A DNA stretch of 13,568 nucleotides from JBMSHD01 sp049416425 (GTDB lineage: Bacteria > Pseudomonadota > Gammaproteobacteria > Francisellales > Francisellaceae). The notes beneath the pieces were generated by a model, which was not told the origin of the DNA, ran no database searches, and saw only the letters and a list, made by a program, of their open reading frames with translations. The stretch is taken from assembly GCA_049416425.1 (NCBI GenBank), contig JBMSHD010000061.1, forward strand, positions 1 to 13,568, given 5' to 3'. The translations under genes and the position numbers were made by a program. The number at the start of each line of letters is the position of its first letter. Position 1 is the first letter of the stretch. Positions 6,864 to 13,568 of this stretch are shown here, one piece after another.

Positions 6864-8517
6864 TAGACTTCCAACTGTCTCTTAAGCTGACGATGCGGTT
6901 AAATACCGGATGCTTAGCACTGTGATCATAGCGATCGGCCACAAAGTAGCCCAGGCGGTTAAATTGAAAGCGCTGTTCAGTTTCGGCCTCTGCCAAAGAA
7001 GCTTCTATCTTCACGCTTAATATTGCATAGGAATCTGAATTCAATACCGACTCCAGTGACTCAGCCGTGCCTGGATTCTCGACGTTAAACAGGCGATCAT
7101 AGATACGAACTGTCGCCGATTTTGCCGTGGCGGCATCAACCCAATGGATGATACCAGCGGGCTTTTTGCCATCATTAGGCTTTTTACCGCCTAAGGTCTC
7201 AGGCAGATAGCGACATTTGAGCATCTGTGGCTGACCATTATCATCTTTGATCAGCTCATAGCATTCAATTACGTACGCATTCATCAGACGAACCCGTCCG
7301 CCCAGACTCAGCTTCTTATGCCCTTTCTCCAACACCTCCATAAAGTCATCCTGCTCGATAAAAATCGTGCTCGACAGGCTGATATCACGGCGCCCAAAAT
7401 CAGAATTCTGCGGATGATTCGGGACATTTAACCATTCATTGGGAAGATCATCAATAGAAACCTTAAGCGGATTTAAGATGGCATTTCGACGCGACGTCCG
7501 CCTATTGAGATCATCACGAATAGCCTCTTCAAACAAACCGATATCGGTGATAGAATCCTGCTTGGAGACCCCTACCTGATCACACAGGGCACGAATTGAC
7601 TCCGGCGTCACACCACGACGACGCAACCCGCTTAAAGTGGGCATTCTAGGATCATCCCAACCGCTGACGATGTTATTTTCAACCAGATACTTAAGCTTTC
7701 GCTTGCTGGTGATGGTGTAATTTAAATTCAGGCGTGAGAACTCAATCTGCTGTGGCGGGTTGATAAAACCACATTTTTCAACCACCCAGTTATAAAGCGG
7801 ACGGTGATCCTGAAACTCAAGCGTGCACAGCGAATGGGTGATTTTCTCCAGCGCATCGGAAATCGGATGGGTGTAGTCATACATCGGATAGATGCACCAG
7901 TTGTCTCCGGTATGGGGATGTATTGCCGTTTTAATGCGATAAAGCGCCGGATCCCGAAGATTGATATTGCCGGCGCTCATGTCTATTTTGGCTCTCAAGG
8001 TCTTAGAACCTTCAGCAAACTCACCGGCTCGCATGCGACGAAATAAATCAAGATTTTCCTCGCTGCTGCGATCACGAAACGGGCTGTTTCTGCCGGCTTC
8101 AGTAAGCGTTCCTCGATAGACCCTGACCTCTTCTGCCGTTAAATCACAGACATAGGCATCACCTGATACGATCAATTTTTCCGCAAGCACATAAAGTCTC
8201 TCAAAATAATCAGAAGCATAATAGAGATTTGTCCCCCAATCAAACCCCAGCCATTTTACATCTTCTTTTATAGCCTGGACAAAAGCTTCTTCTTCATTGG
8301 CCGGATTGGTGTCATCAAAACGCAGATGGCAGCGTCCGGCATAGTCTTTAGCAATGCCAAAGTTCAAACACAATGACTTGGCATGACCGATATGCAGAAA
8401 TCCATTAGGCTCAGGCGGAAAACGCGTAATGACATCACCACCATGTTTGCCGGCGGCAATGTCTTCATTGATGATATTGCGGATAAAATTTGTCTTATGT
8501 GCACCAGTATCTGTCAT
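6856..8517 (-). CDS. glnS: Glutaminyl-tRNA synthetase
   Basis: Class I synthetase that charges tRNA-Gln directly; cytoplasmic. In this 553-residue protein the N-terminal catalytic fold carries PPEPNGFLHIGHAKS (HIGH at 42-45), and the second signature is ITSKRKL at about 269-275, equivalent to the MSKRK motif of E. coli GlnRS. CRFDDTNP-like HLRFDDTNP, YPMYDYTHPI, CTLEFQDHRPLYNW and RRRGVTPESI are family hallmarks. The C-terminal ~210 residues form the two anticodon-binding beta-barrels, ending in FNRIVSLRDSW. Length equals the enteric enzyme. The start at 8517 has no visible Shine-Dalgarno sequence. Its cognate tRNA lies about 1.7 kb away on the opposite strand. A good promoter lies just upstream, so glnS is not simply an extension of the rplT operon. 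Confidence 0.97.
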   Translation of the reverse strand: MTDTGAHKTNFIRNIINEDIAAGKHGGDVITRFPPEPNGFLHIGHAKSLCLNFGIAKDYAGRCHLRFDDTNPANEEEAFVQAIKEDVKWLGFDWGTNLYYASDYFERLYVLAEKLIVSGDAYVCDLTAEEVRVYRGTLTEAGRNSPFRDRSSEENLDLFRRMRAGEFAEGSKTLRAKIDMSAGNINLRDPALYRIKTAIHPHTGDNWCIYPMYDYTHPISDALEKITHSLCTLEFQDHRPLYNWVVEKCGFINPPQQIEFSRLNLNYTITSKRKLKYLVENNIVSGWDDPRMPTLSGLRRRGVTPESIRALCDQVGVSKQDSITDIGLFEEAIRDDLNRRTSRRNAILNPLKVSIDDLPNEWLNVPNHPQNSDFGRRDISLSSTIFIEQDDFMEVLEKGHKKLSLGGRVRLMNAYVIECYELIKDDNGQPQMLKCRYLPETLGGKKPNDGKKPAGIIHWVDAATAKSATVRIYDRLFNVENPGTAESLESVLNSDSYAILSVKIEASLAEAETEQRFQFNRLGYFVADRYDHSAKHPVFNRIVSLRDSWKSTK

Positions 8518-8550
8518 CGATTCAATTCAATAAATTAAAAACTAGCCACC

Positions 8551-8579
8551 ATTGTAAAGCCGATTTCAACAATGCTCAA
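8551..8579 (-). promoter_or_regulatory. Candidate sigma-70 promoter of glnS
   Basis: On the minus strand, TTGAGC (8579-8574) and TACAAT (8556-8551) are separated by 17 bases, 4/6 and 5/6 to consensus. The predicted leader is short, about 25-30 bases. Confidence 0.5.
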
Positions 8580-8599
8580 CTTTATTGTGATAGTAAAAT

Positions 8600-8621
8600 A
8601 AAAAAGGGTGAAACGGATCAC
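8600..8621 (-). terminator. Weak candidate terminator between rplT and glnS
   Basis: Reading the minus strand, GTGA-TCCGTT-TCAC (8621-8608) is followed by CC and a T6 run (8605-8600). The stem has only 4 bp, so termination strength is doubtful. It is the only hairpin-plus-T-run in the gap downstream of rplT. Confidence 0.25.
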
Positions 8622-8651
8622 GAGCCGCGCTTAAGCGGTGAGCCATTGAAC

Positions 8652-8678
8652 GCCATTTTCCACGGATGGGAAAATGGC
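8652..8678. repeat. Perfect 10-bp hairpin, 7-nt loop
   Basis: GCCATTTTCC (8652-8661) pairs perfectly with GGAAAATGGC (8669-8678) around the loop ACGGATG. No T-run follows on either strand, so it is not a clear intrinsic terminator. It may be an RNA-stabilising stem or part of a dispersed intergenic repeat. Confidence 0.6.
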
Positions 8679-8805
8679 TGGGTTTTAAAGAAATACAGGA
8701 GGTATTTTTATAAAACGGCTAGCTGGGTTAGATAAACGATCTTTTTAATGAACAATGCGCAAAGATTTTATCACTACTGCCAGCATTGTCCGACAGTGAC
8801 CTCAA

Positions 8806-9165
8806 TTAAGCGCTTAAGGCTTCTTTGGCCTGTTCAACCAGTTTGGCAAACGCATCCTTATTGAATACGGCAAGCTCAGCCAGCACTTTACGATCCAGCT
8901 CAATATTGGCTTTTTTAAGACCGTTAATAAACAGACTATAGCTTAAATCATGCTGACGTGCGGCTGCATTAATACGCACAATCCACAAGGATCTGAACTG
9001 TCTTTTTCTCTGCTTACGGTCACGATAGGCATATTGACCGGCTTTGATCACCGCCTGTTTGGCAACACGATAAACACGCGAACGTGCACCGTAATACCCT
9101 TTAGCTTGATTTAATATCTTCTTATGACGACGACGTGCTTGCACGCCTCTTTTTACTCTAGGCAT
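8806..9165 (-). CDS. rplT: 50S ribosomal protein L20
   Basis: Early-assembly large-subunit protein that binds 23S rRNA; in enterics it also represses its own operon by binding the mRNA ahead of rpmI. The 119 residues include the basic N-terminal extension MPRVKRGVQARRRHKKIL, the YYGARSR motif, AYRDRKQRKRQFR.LWI.RINAA and the globular C-terminal part with ELDRKVLAELAV. Length is normal (118 in E. coli). GGAG lies 6 bases upstream of the start. It is the last gene of thrS-infC-rpmI-rplT, 32 bases after rpmI. The pheST genes that commonly follow are not present. Confidence 0.97.
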   Translation of the reverse strand: MPRVKRGVQARRRHKKILNQAKGYYGARSRVYRVAKQAVIKAGQYAYRDRKQRKRQFRSLWIVRINAAARQHDLSYSLFINGLKKANIELDRKVLAELAVFNKDAFAKLVEQAKEALSA

Positions 9166-9197
9166 AATCTACTCCGCTACTTTAAAAAAACTTATAC

Positions 9198-9395
9198 TCA
9201 TGCAAATGGCAATTGCTGGTTGAGGCTTGGAACATCACACTTGGCAACCTGACTCATCGATCTTAAATGACGCTTACGCTTAGTCGTCATTTTCGTGTTG
9301 ATATGAGCACGGTTTGCACTTCTGTGCTTGAAACCACCCTTACCGGTTCTTTTAAAGCGCTTGGCAGCACCTCGGTTTGTTTTTAGCTTTGGCAT
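9198..9395 (-). CDS. rpmI: 50S ribosomal protein L35
   Basis: Small basic large-subunit protein of 65 residues, the normal family length. MPKLKTNRGAAKRFKRTGKG, the HRSANRAHI segment (often KHILTK in enterics) and KRKRHLR identify it. It lies between infC (26 bases upstream) and rplT (32 bases downstream), the conserved order. GGAG sits 6 bases before the ATG, and the 17 bases spanning ribosome site and start are identical to those of rplT. Confidence 0.97.
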   Translation of the reverse strand: MPKLKTNRGAAKRFKRTGKGGFKHRSANRAHINTKMTTKRKRHLRSMSQVAKCDVPSLNQQLPFA

Positions 9396-9421
9396 AATCT
9401 ACTCCGCATTTGCTATTGACG

Positions 9422-9940
9422 TTATTTTTTCTTCGGCCCTAAGACCATTATCATCTGGCGACCTTCCATTTTCGGTCGGTGCTCCACCACGCCGTATTCG
9501 GCAAGATCGACTTCCAATCGCTCCAGCATTTTCATGCCAAGCTCCTGGTGTGCCATTTCTCTTCCACGAAAACGAACCGTGATTTTGACTTTATCGCCGC
9601 TTTCAAGGAACTTGGTCAGGTTGCGTAGTTTTACCTGATAGTCCCCAACATCGGTACCAGGTCTGAGTTTAACCTCTTTGACCTGCATCTGTTTCTGCTT
9701 CTTCTTGGCCGCTGCCTTCTTCTTACCCTCTTCGAATAAGAATTTACCGTAATCCATGATTCGGCATACCGGCGGCATAGACTTTGAGGCGATTTCCACC
9801 AAATCCAAACCCGCCTCTTCGGCTTTTGTCAGCGCCTTTCTCAAAGGCATAATTCCAATCTGTTCGCCATCAACTCCAATGAGTCTGACCTCTTTTGCCC
9901 TGATCTCACTGTTGATCGGCGCTTTCTGATTCTCTTTAAT
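9422..9940 (-). CDS. infC: Translation initiation factor IF-3, with AUU start codon
   Basis: IF-3 binds the 30S subunit, prevents premature 50S joining and checks the start codon. The frame extends upstream of the first ATG (9850) to ATT at 9940-9938. The extra 30 codons encode the conserved N-terminal domain (APINSEIRAKEVRLIGVDGE, then QIGI), giving 172 residues against 180 in E. coli. The N-domain is followed by AEEAGLDLVEI, the conserved PPVCRIMDYGKFLFE, the lysine-rich linker (GKKKAAAKKKQKQ) and the C-domain (RPGTDVGDYQVKLR, KITVRFRGREMAHQELG, EGRQMIMVLGPKKK). In enterics the rare AUU start lets IF-3 repress its own translation, and the same control is likely here. The gene starts 20 bases after thrS. 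Confidence 0.95.
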   Translation of the reverse strand: MKENQKAPINSEIRAKEVRLIGVDGEQIGIMPLRKALTKAEEAGLDLVEIASKSMPPVCRIMDYGKFLFEEGKKKAAAKKKQKQMQVKEVKLRPGTDVGDYQVKLRNLTKFLESGDKVKITVRFRGREMAHQELGMKMLERLEVDLAEYGVVEHRPKMEGRQMIMVLGPKKK

Positions 9941-9952
9941 AGTTAGCTCCTC
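9938..9952 (-). promoter_or_regulatory. infC ribosome-binding site with AUU initiation codon
   Basis: GAGGAG (9952-9947) lies 6 bases before ATT (9940-9938) on the minus strand. Conserved IF-3 coding sequence begins within a few codons of ATT, and no ATG, GTG or TTG is in position. This decides the infC start. Confidence 0.88.
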
Positions 9953-9960
9953 ACTAAATT

Positions 9961-11880
9961 CTATTGTAGCCCGCGACCTTTCATGGCAATCTCTTTGACC
10001 AAAAGCGCATGAAATGCCTCGATTGACATCGCACCCAAATCACTGCCGTCCTGTCTTCTGACTGTCAGTTGATTCGATTGTGCCTCTTTTTCACCAACGA
10101 TCACCATAAAAGGAACACGGTTCAATGTGTGCTCACGGATTTTAAACCCAATTTTCTCATTTCTCAAGTCAATTTGCGTTCTAATGCCAAAATTTTCCAA
10201 TTTTTGACCAATTTCCCGCACATAATCATCCTGTTTGTTGCTGACACCGGCGACAACAATCTGAACAGGAGACAGCCATACCGGCAGTTTACCGGCATAA
10301 TGTTCGATCAACACGCCGATAAAACGCTCAAGTGAACCCACAATCGCACGATGCAGCATCACCGGAATCTGTTTTTCGCTATTCTCATCAATAAAGCTTG
10401 CTCCCAGACGCATTGGCATCGAGAAATCCAGCTGAATTGTACCGCATTGCCAGGTTCGACCAATGGCATCTTGCAGGTGAAATTCAATCTTAGGTCCATA
10501 AAAAGCGCCCTCTCCTGGCAACTCCTCAAATTCAACGCCACTGTTTTTAAGCGCCGCCGCCAACACTTCTTCGGACTTATCCCAAACTTCATCAGAACCG
10601 ATACGATTATCGGGACGCAAGGCAAGCTTAACCGCAACGTCTGTAAAACCAAAATCATGATAAACCTCAAAACACTGATTGATCATCTGCGCAACTTCTG
10701 CCTCAACCTGGGCTTCCGTACAGAAAATATGACCATCGTCTTGCGTAAAGCTTCTGACTCGAAGCAGACCATGAAGCGCGCCGGAGGCTTCATTTCGATG
10801 CACCACACCAAATTCCGCCATGCGAATCGGCAAATCGCGATAGCTATGTAGATGATGATTAAAGACCTGAACACAAGTCGGACAGTTCATCGGACGAATG
10901 GCATAATCACGATTCTCAGAATGAGTCATAAACATATTCTCAGCGTACTTGGCCGCGTGCCCCGATTTCTCCCACATCGAAATATCGGCGATCAAAGGAG
11001 TTCTGATCTCACGGCAACCGTATTTTGTATTTGAGGCGCGCATATAATCTTCCACCACACGCCAGATTGCCGTACCCTTGGGATGCCAGAAGGCAATGCC
11101 TGGGGATTCTTCCTGAAAGTGATAAAGATCCAATGCCTTGCCAATTTTACGATGATCCCGCTTCTCAGCCTCCTCAAGCTGATAGAGATAGGTTTTTAAA
11201 TCCTTCTTATCCGCCCAGCAAGTGCCATATATTCGTGTCAGCATTTCATTTTTTGCATTGCCTCGCCAATAAGCTCCAGCAACTCGCATCAATTTAAACA
11301 CTTTCAAAAATGACGTATTAGGCACATGAGGACCACGGCATAAATCGGTAAAATCACCCTGCGTGTAGAGTGTTAAATCTTCATCAACCGGAATATCACG
11401 TATGATTTCTGCCTTATAGTTCTCTCCGATTGACTCAAAATAGGCAATGGCTTCATCCCGGCTTTTGACCTCATGGCTCACCTCAATTTCGGCCTTGACC
11501 AGTTCCATCATACGCTTTTCAATGACCTCAAGATCTTCCGGGGTGAAAGGACGTTCATAGGCAAAATCGTAATAGAAACCATTTTCAATGACAGGACCTA
11601 TGGTGACCTGAGCCGAAGGGAATAACTGCTTGACGGCTTGAGCCAAAAGGTGAGCACAGGAATGGCGTAAAATCCCAACCCCCTCTTTATCTTTGCTGGT
11701 AATCAGCTTGAGCGAGACATCATGATTGATGATGAAATCGGCATCGACTAAACCACCATCGACCTCAGCGGCCAACGTCGCTTTAGCCAGGCCAGAACCG
11801 ATATCTTTAGCCACTTCCAATACAGTAACCGGTTTTTCATATTGTCGTTTTGAGCCATCAGGCAAAACAATCTCAGGCAT
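9961..11880 (-). CDS. thrS: Threonyl-tRNA synthetase
   Basis: Class II synthetase that charges tRNA-Thr and removes mis-attached Ser; cytoplasmic homodimer. With the ATG at 11880 it has 639 residues: TGS domain (about 1-62), editing domain with HSCAH (His73, His77) and LCRGPH (Cys181, His185), catalytic core with the zinc ligands Cys333, His384 (TQDDGH) and His510 (VMLHRAI), and a C-terminal anticodon-binding domain (about 540-639) with DLRNEKIGFKIREH. Residue positions match the E. coli enzyme to within one. The Cys333 motif reads NCPTCVQ rather than NCPGHVQ. ATG 11892 would add MEKI but has no ribosome site, whereas 11880 has GGAG 6 bases upstream. First gene of the thrS-infC-rpmI-rplT operon. 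Confidence 0.97.
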   Translation of the reverse strand: MPEIVLPDGSKRQYEKPVTVLEVAKDIGSGLAKATLAAEVDGGLVDADFIINHDVSLKLITSKDKEGVGILRHSCAHLLAQAVKQLFPSAQVTIGPVIENGFYYDFAYERPFTPEDLEVIEKRMMELVKAEIEVSHEVKSRDEAIAYFESIGENYKAEIIRDIPVDEDLTLYTQGDFTDLCRGPHVPNTSFLKVFKLMRVAGAYWRGNAKNEMLTRIYGTCWADKKDLKTYLYQLEEAEKRDHRKIGKALDLYHFQEESPGIAFWHPKGTAIWRVVEDYMRASNTKYGCREIRTPLIADISMWEKSGHAAKYAENMFMTHSENRDYAIRPMNCPTCVQVFNHHLHSYRDLPIRMAEFGVVHRNEASGALHGLLRVRSFTQDDGHIFCTEAQVEAEVAQMINQCFEVYHDFGFTDVAVKLALRPDNRIGSDEVWDKSEEVLAAALKNSGVEFEELPGEGAFYGPKIEFHLQDAIGRTWQCGTIQLDFSMPMRLGASFIDENSEKQIPVMLHRAIVGSLERFIGVLIEHYAGKLPVWLSPVQIVVAGVSNKQDDYVREIGQKLENFGIRTQIDLRNEKIGFKIREHTLNRVPFMVIVGEKEAQSNQLTVRRQDGSDLGAMSIEAFHALLVKEIAMKGRGLQ

Positions 11881-11890
11881 TATTTTCTCC
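11878..11890 (-). promoter_or_regulatory. thrS ribosome-binding site deciding the start
   Basis: GGAG (11890-11887) followed by 6 bases and ATG (11880-11878). The site lies inside the four codons that a start at 11892 would add, and the resulting MPEIVLPDGS matches the usual ThrRS N-terminus. Confidence 0.8.
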
Positions 11891-11963
11891 ATTTATTTTT
11901 CGAGCCAGACTCACCAAAAGATCGATTCAGGCATCACTAAGCATCGCAATTACATAACAGGAT

Positions 11964-11991
11964 ATTGTACTAGAAATAACGGGGAAGTCAC
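11964..11991 (-). promoter_or_regulatory. Candidate sigma-70 promoter of the thrS operon
   Basis: On the minus strand, GTGACT (11991-11986) and TACAAT (11969-11964) are 16 bases apart, 4/6 and 5/6 to consensus. The predicted leader is about 75 bases. I could not draw a convincing tRNA-Thr-like operator stem in it by eye. Confidence 0.45.
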
Positions 11992-12035
11992 CACTAAAAA
12001 CCATGATGTTTAACAATTCCAACAACAAATAAAAA

Positions 12036-12878
12036 TCAATACCCCATTTTGTTAAGCTCGATGAACGTCGCGATTCCAAGCTCAATCAAATCCTCAATCA
12101 TATGCGTGACCTCTGCTTTGTCGCCAAAATCATCTCCCTCTCCCAACACCGCACACATCGTGCCGGCAAAGACGCGCTGAGGTGATTTAGGATCTCTGTC
12201 TTTACGCAAACTATCGGCCATATTTGCCAGCACAAACAGCATCGCCGCCTCCATCTCCGAGGCAATCACACCGGCGCGTGTGAGCATATCCATATAAGCG
12301 CTATTCTCTCCAGCCAACGCCCCTTGTCTAAACTCACGAGCATAGAGTGATGATTTGGTATGAACCAGGCCAAAATGAGCTTTCCTGCCCGAGCTTGAAT
12401 TTGCCACGGCCATTGACGCCGCCAGCTGCATTTCATAAGCCACGGTTGCCGGATATTCAGACGGCACATAGCAGCGTGTGGCATGATCGTCTCTGACGGC
12501 AGCGGTAGCAATCGCCAAATCGCCTCCTTTCATAAACTCTGGCTGCAACAGGCCGCAGGTGCCAAGACGCAGAAATTTCCGCCCGCCAAGCTTTAAAAGC
12601 TCATTTAAAATAATATCCACACTGGGAGTTCCCATTCCCGTCGATATGGCGCCGACATCGATCGTGATCCCGTCACGCGTAATGGTGCCAAGATATAAGT
12701 CATGCCCACGTGAACAGCGTCTGACAGCCGTGACATCATTAAAAAAATCAGAGATCTGCCTGGCTCGAGAATTTGATCCCGGCACAAACAGATAACGCCC
12801 GTGACCATTGTTGCCTTTCATATCCTCATGAGTGGCATTGATATGGAGTGGTGTGAAATCTGGATCATAAAACATCAT
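12036..12878 (-). CDS. Nucleoside phosphorylase, uridine phosphorylase family
   Basis: PNP/UDP-family enzyme that would split a nucleoside with phosphate into base and (deoxy)ribose 1-phosphate. In this 280-residue protein the family signature GMGTPSVDIILNEL lies at 81-94, and the RLGTCGLLQPEFMKGGD segment (104-120) matches the RIGTTGAIQP..VGD block of E. coli Udp. SEMEA (207-211) holds the ribose-binding Glu, and VPGSNSRARQI (32-42) corresponds to the phosphate loop, though the usual GDPxR is changed to GSNSR. Where E. coli Udp has GQER, contacting uracil, this protein has YAREFRQG, so base specificity is uncertain. It is ~27 residues longer than Udp. AAGG precedes the first of two adjacent ATGs (12878, 12875). 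It lies upstream of thrS on the same strand, with thrS having its own promoter. Confidence 0.82.
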   Translation of the reverse strand: MMFYDPDFTPLHINATHEDMKGNNGHGRYLFVPGSNSRARQISDFFNDVTAVRRCSRGHDLYLGTITRDGITIDVGAISTGMGTPSVDIILNELLKLGGRKFLRLGTCGLLQPEFMKGGDLAIATAAVRDDHATRCYVPSEYPATVAYEMQLAASMAVANSSSGRKAHFGLVHTKSSLYAREFRQGALAGENSAYMDMLTRAGVIASEMEAAMLFVLANMADSLRKDRDPKSPQRVFAGTMCAVLGEGDDFGDKAEVTHMIEDLIELGIATFIELNKMGY

Positions 12879-13074
12879 AAATTACCTTTATTTATTTTTA
12901 AGGCAAGCATATCGAATACATCGCCATAAAAAAATGATATTTCGCAACTTTTTGTTCTGACATGAAGGATAATATTTATATTGAACAATTTTGGCGGAGG
13001 GTAAAATGTGAGAGTATCTATTTCAATGAATATCAATCTTTGCCAGAATTAAGAACCAAAACTAAGCGAATTAG
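12879..13074. other. Gap between ftsB and the phosphorylase gene
   Basis: About 196 AT-rich bases. They should hold the phosphorylase promoter and the ftsB transcript end, but I see no -35/-10 pair with good spacing and no stable terminator. A plus-strand GGAGG at 12996-13000 stands before ATG-TGA (13006-13011). Confidence 0.5.
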
Positions 13075-13374
13075 CTATTTTTCACCAGGGACTTCAAGCC
13101 ACTGATAGAATAGCTCCCCTTTCTTGATATAACCAAGATCTTCACGCGCCAGCCCCTCTAGCACATCACCGGAATGGCGCAATGACAGAATCTCACTATA
13201 ACGCTTGCTGTTGCGCGCCTCCAGTGATTTTATAATCCTTGCCTCGGCGACAACGGCCTGTCTAAGATGATGAGTCTCTACAATTCCATTGCGACTAAAC
13301 CACAGATCGTATTGCAAAGCAATGATACCGCTGATCAAGATTGCAACGAACAGAAAGTAACGATAACTCGTCAT
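13075..13374 (-). CDS. ftsB: Cell division protein FtsB
   Basis: Bitopic inner-membrane protein that joins FtsL and FtsQ in the divisome and helps activate septal peptidoglycan synthesis. The 99 residues show a short cytoplasmic start (MTSYR), one membrane segment at about 6-20 (YFLFVAILISGIIAL), the family motif LQYDLWFSRNGI (equivalent to LQYSLWFGKNGI in E. coli), a helical/coiled-coil region at about 31-68, and the C-terminal FtsQ-binding stretch LAREDLGYIKKGELFYQ. Length is close to the enteric protein (103). No clear ribosome site precedes the ATG, and the stop of the upstream gene lies 14 bases away, so translation may be coupled. Confidence 0.92.
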   Translation of the reverse strand: MTSYRYFLFVAILISGIIALQYDLWFSRNGIVETHHLRQAVVAEARIIKSLEARNSKRYSEILSLRHSGDVLEGLAREDLGYIKKGELFYQWLEVPGEK

Positions 13375-13388
13375 ATCGAATTAATTAA

Positions 13389-13568
13389 CTATGACTTTGG
13401 TTCCTGCGCATCTTCTTTCTTTTGCTTCTCTTCGACTTCATCTCTGGCATCATCGATGATGATAACCGTTGTTTCTTCTTCAATCACGGGAGTCGATATG
13501 TCAACCACTGTGCTGTTGATGCTTTCCTCGGCGGCATCGACAGCCATTTCTTCAGAGGTCTCTTCGGC
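13389..13568 (-). CDS. C-terminal acidic tail of an unidentified protein (partial)
   Basis: Fifty-nine codons are visible before the TAG at 13391-13389; the rest lies beyond the right edge. The visible part is dominated by Glu, Asp and Ala with a short hydrophobic core (VIIID), and ends in EEKQKKEDAQEPKS. It has no cysteine and no membrane segment, and looks disordered. The usual gene upstream of ftsB in gammaproteobacteria is eno, but enolase does not end in such a tail, so this is either another gene or an unusual extension. It shares the strand of ftsB with a 14-base gap, so the two are probably one transcript. I do not recognise it. Confidence 0.7.
   Translation of the reverse strand, partial: AEETSEEMAVDAAEESINSTVVDISTPVIEEETTVIIIDDARDEVEEKQKKEDAQEPKS

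Larger units (their letters stand above)
8580..8805. other. Gene-free gap between rplT and the glnS promoter
   Basis: The gap without a gene runs from 8518 to 8805 (288 bases) and includes the glnS promoter. This part contains a strong hairpin (8652-8678), the 10-base palindrome CGCTTAAGCG (8628-8637) and AGGAGG at 8698-8703, which is not followed by a convincing gene. The rplT transcript would enter it from the right. Confidence 0.6.

Noticed and set aside
8490..8735. Plus-strand open frame of 81 codons in the rplT-glnS gap
   Set aside because: It starts inside glnS antisense and runs through the hairpin and palindrome. No ribosome site precedes it, and the composition is better explained by an intergenic repeat.
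11881..11957. thrS leader as an E. coli-like operator mimicking tRNA-Thr
   Set aside because: I could not draw stable stems or a Thr anticodon-like loop by eye; folding software and comparative data would be needed.
13006..13052. Plus-strand mini-ORF after GGAGG (ATG-TGA at 13006, or GTG at 13008 giving 14 codons)
   Set aside because: The ribosome site is good by eye, but the ATG is followed at once by a stop, the GTG version is only 14 codons, and no downstream plus-strand gene exists for it to regulate.
1..13568. CRISPR array, prophage, secretion or defence cluster
   Set aside because: No regularly spaced direct repeats, transposase, integrase, phage structural genes or known defence proteins were seen on either strand.

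Overview
The window looks like chromosomal DNA from a gammaproteobacterium. The evidence is a LolB lipoprotein gene overlapping ispE and followed by tRNA-Gln(TTG), a YrdA-type gamma-carbonic anhydrase homologue, PrpB, GlnRS of the GlnS type, FtsB, and the order thrS-infC-rpmI-rplT with an AUU start on infC. Core genes have moderate G+C (28 of 60 bases in 10441-10500). The first ~510 bases are far more AT-rich (10 of 60 in 181-240, 12 of 60 in 361-420). I cannot name the genus.

Layout. (1) 1-660: remnant of an unrecognised AT-rich gene, apparently frameshifted, ending just before a large hairpin. (2) 666-2610, minus: a GNAT acetyltransferase followed by a class-3 (coniferyl-aldehyde type) aldehyde dehydrogenase, probably one transcript. 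(3) 2782-3315, plus: gamma-carbonic anhydrase-like protein. (4) 3316-3628: a 313-base gap with an inverted-repeat pair and a decayed relative of the hairpin near 540. (5) 3629-5182, plus: lolB-ispE (ATGA overlap)-tRNA-Gln, the usual arrangement but without hemA upstream or prs downstream. (6) 5187-6050, minus: prpB alone, divergent from upp across back-to-back promoters. (7) 6234-6863, plus: upp, intact over its whole length except for one in-frame TAA. (8) 6856-8517, minus: glnS with its own promoter. (9) 8518-8805: gap with a strong hairpin. (10) 8806-11880, minus: thrS-infC-rpmI-rplT translation operon, with no pheST behind it. (11) 12036-12878, minus: uridine-phosphorylase-family enzyme. 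(12) 13075-13568, minus: ftsB preceded by the acidic tail of an unidentified gene.

How the genes fit together. Most of the window is housekeeping: translation (thrS, infC, rpmI, rplT, glnS, tRNA-Gln), envelope and division (lolB, ispE, ftsB), pyrimidine salvage (upp, uridine phosphorylase family) and propionate catabolism (prpB). If upp is really broken, uracil freed by the phosphorylase homologue could not be returned to UMP by this route.

I did not find a convincing new multi-gene system. The points most worth checking are the upp nonsense codon, the frameshifted AT-rich gene at the left edge, the related hairpins near 540 and 3540, the inverted-repeat element at 3316-3458, and the identical 17-base start regions of rpmI and rplT.
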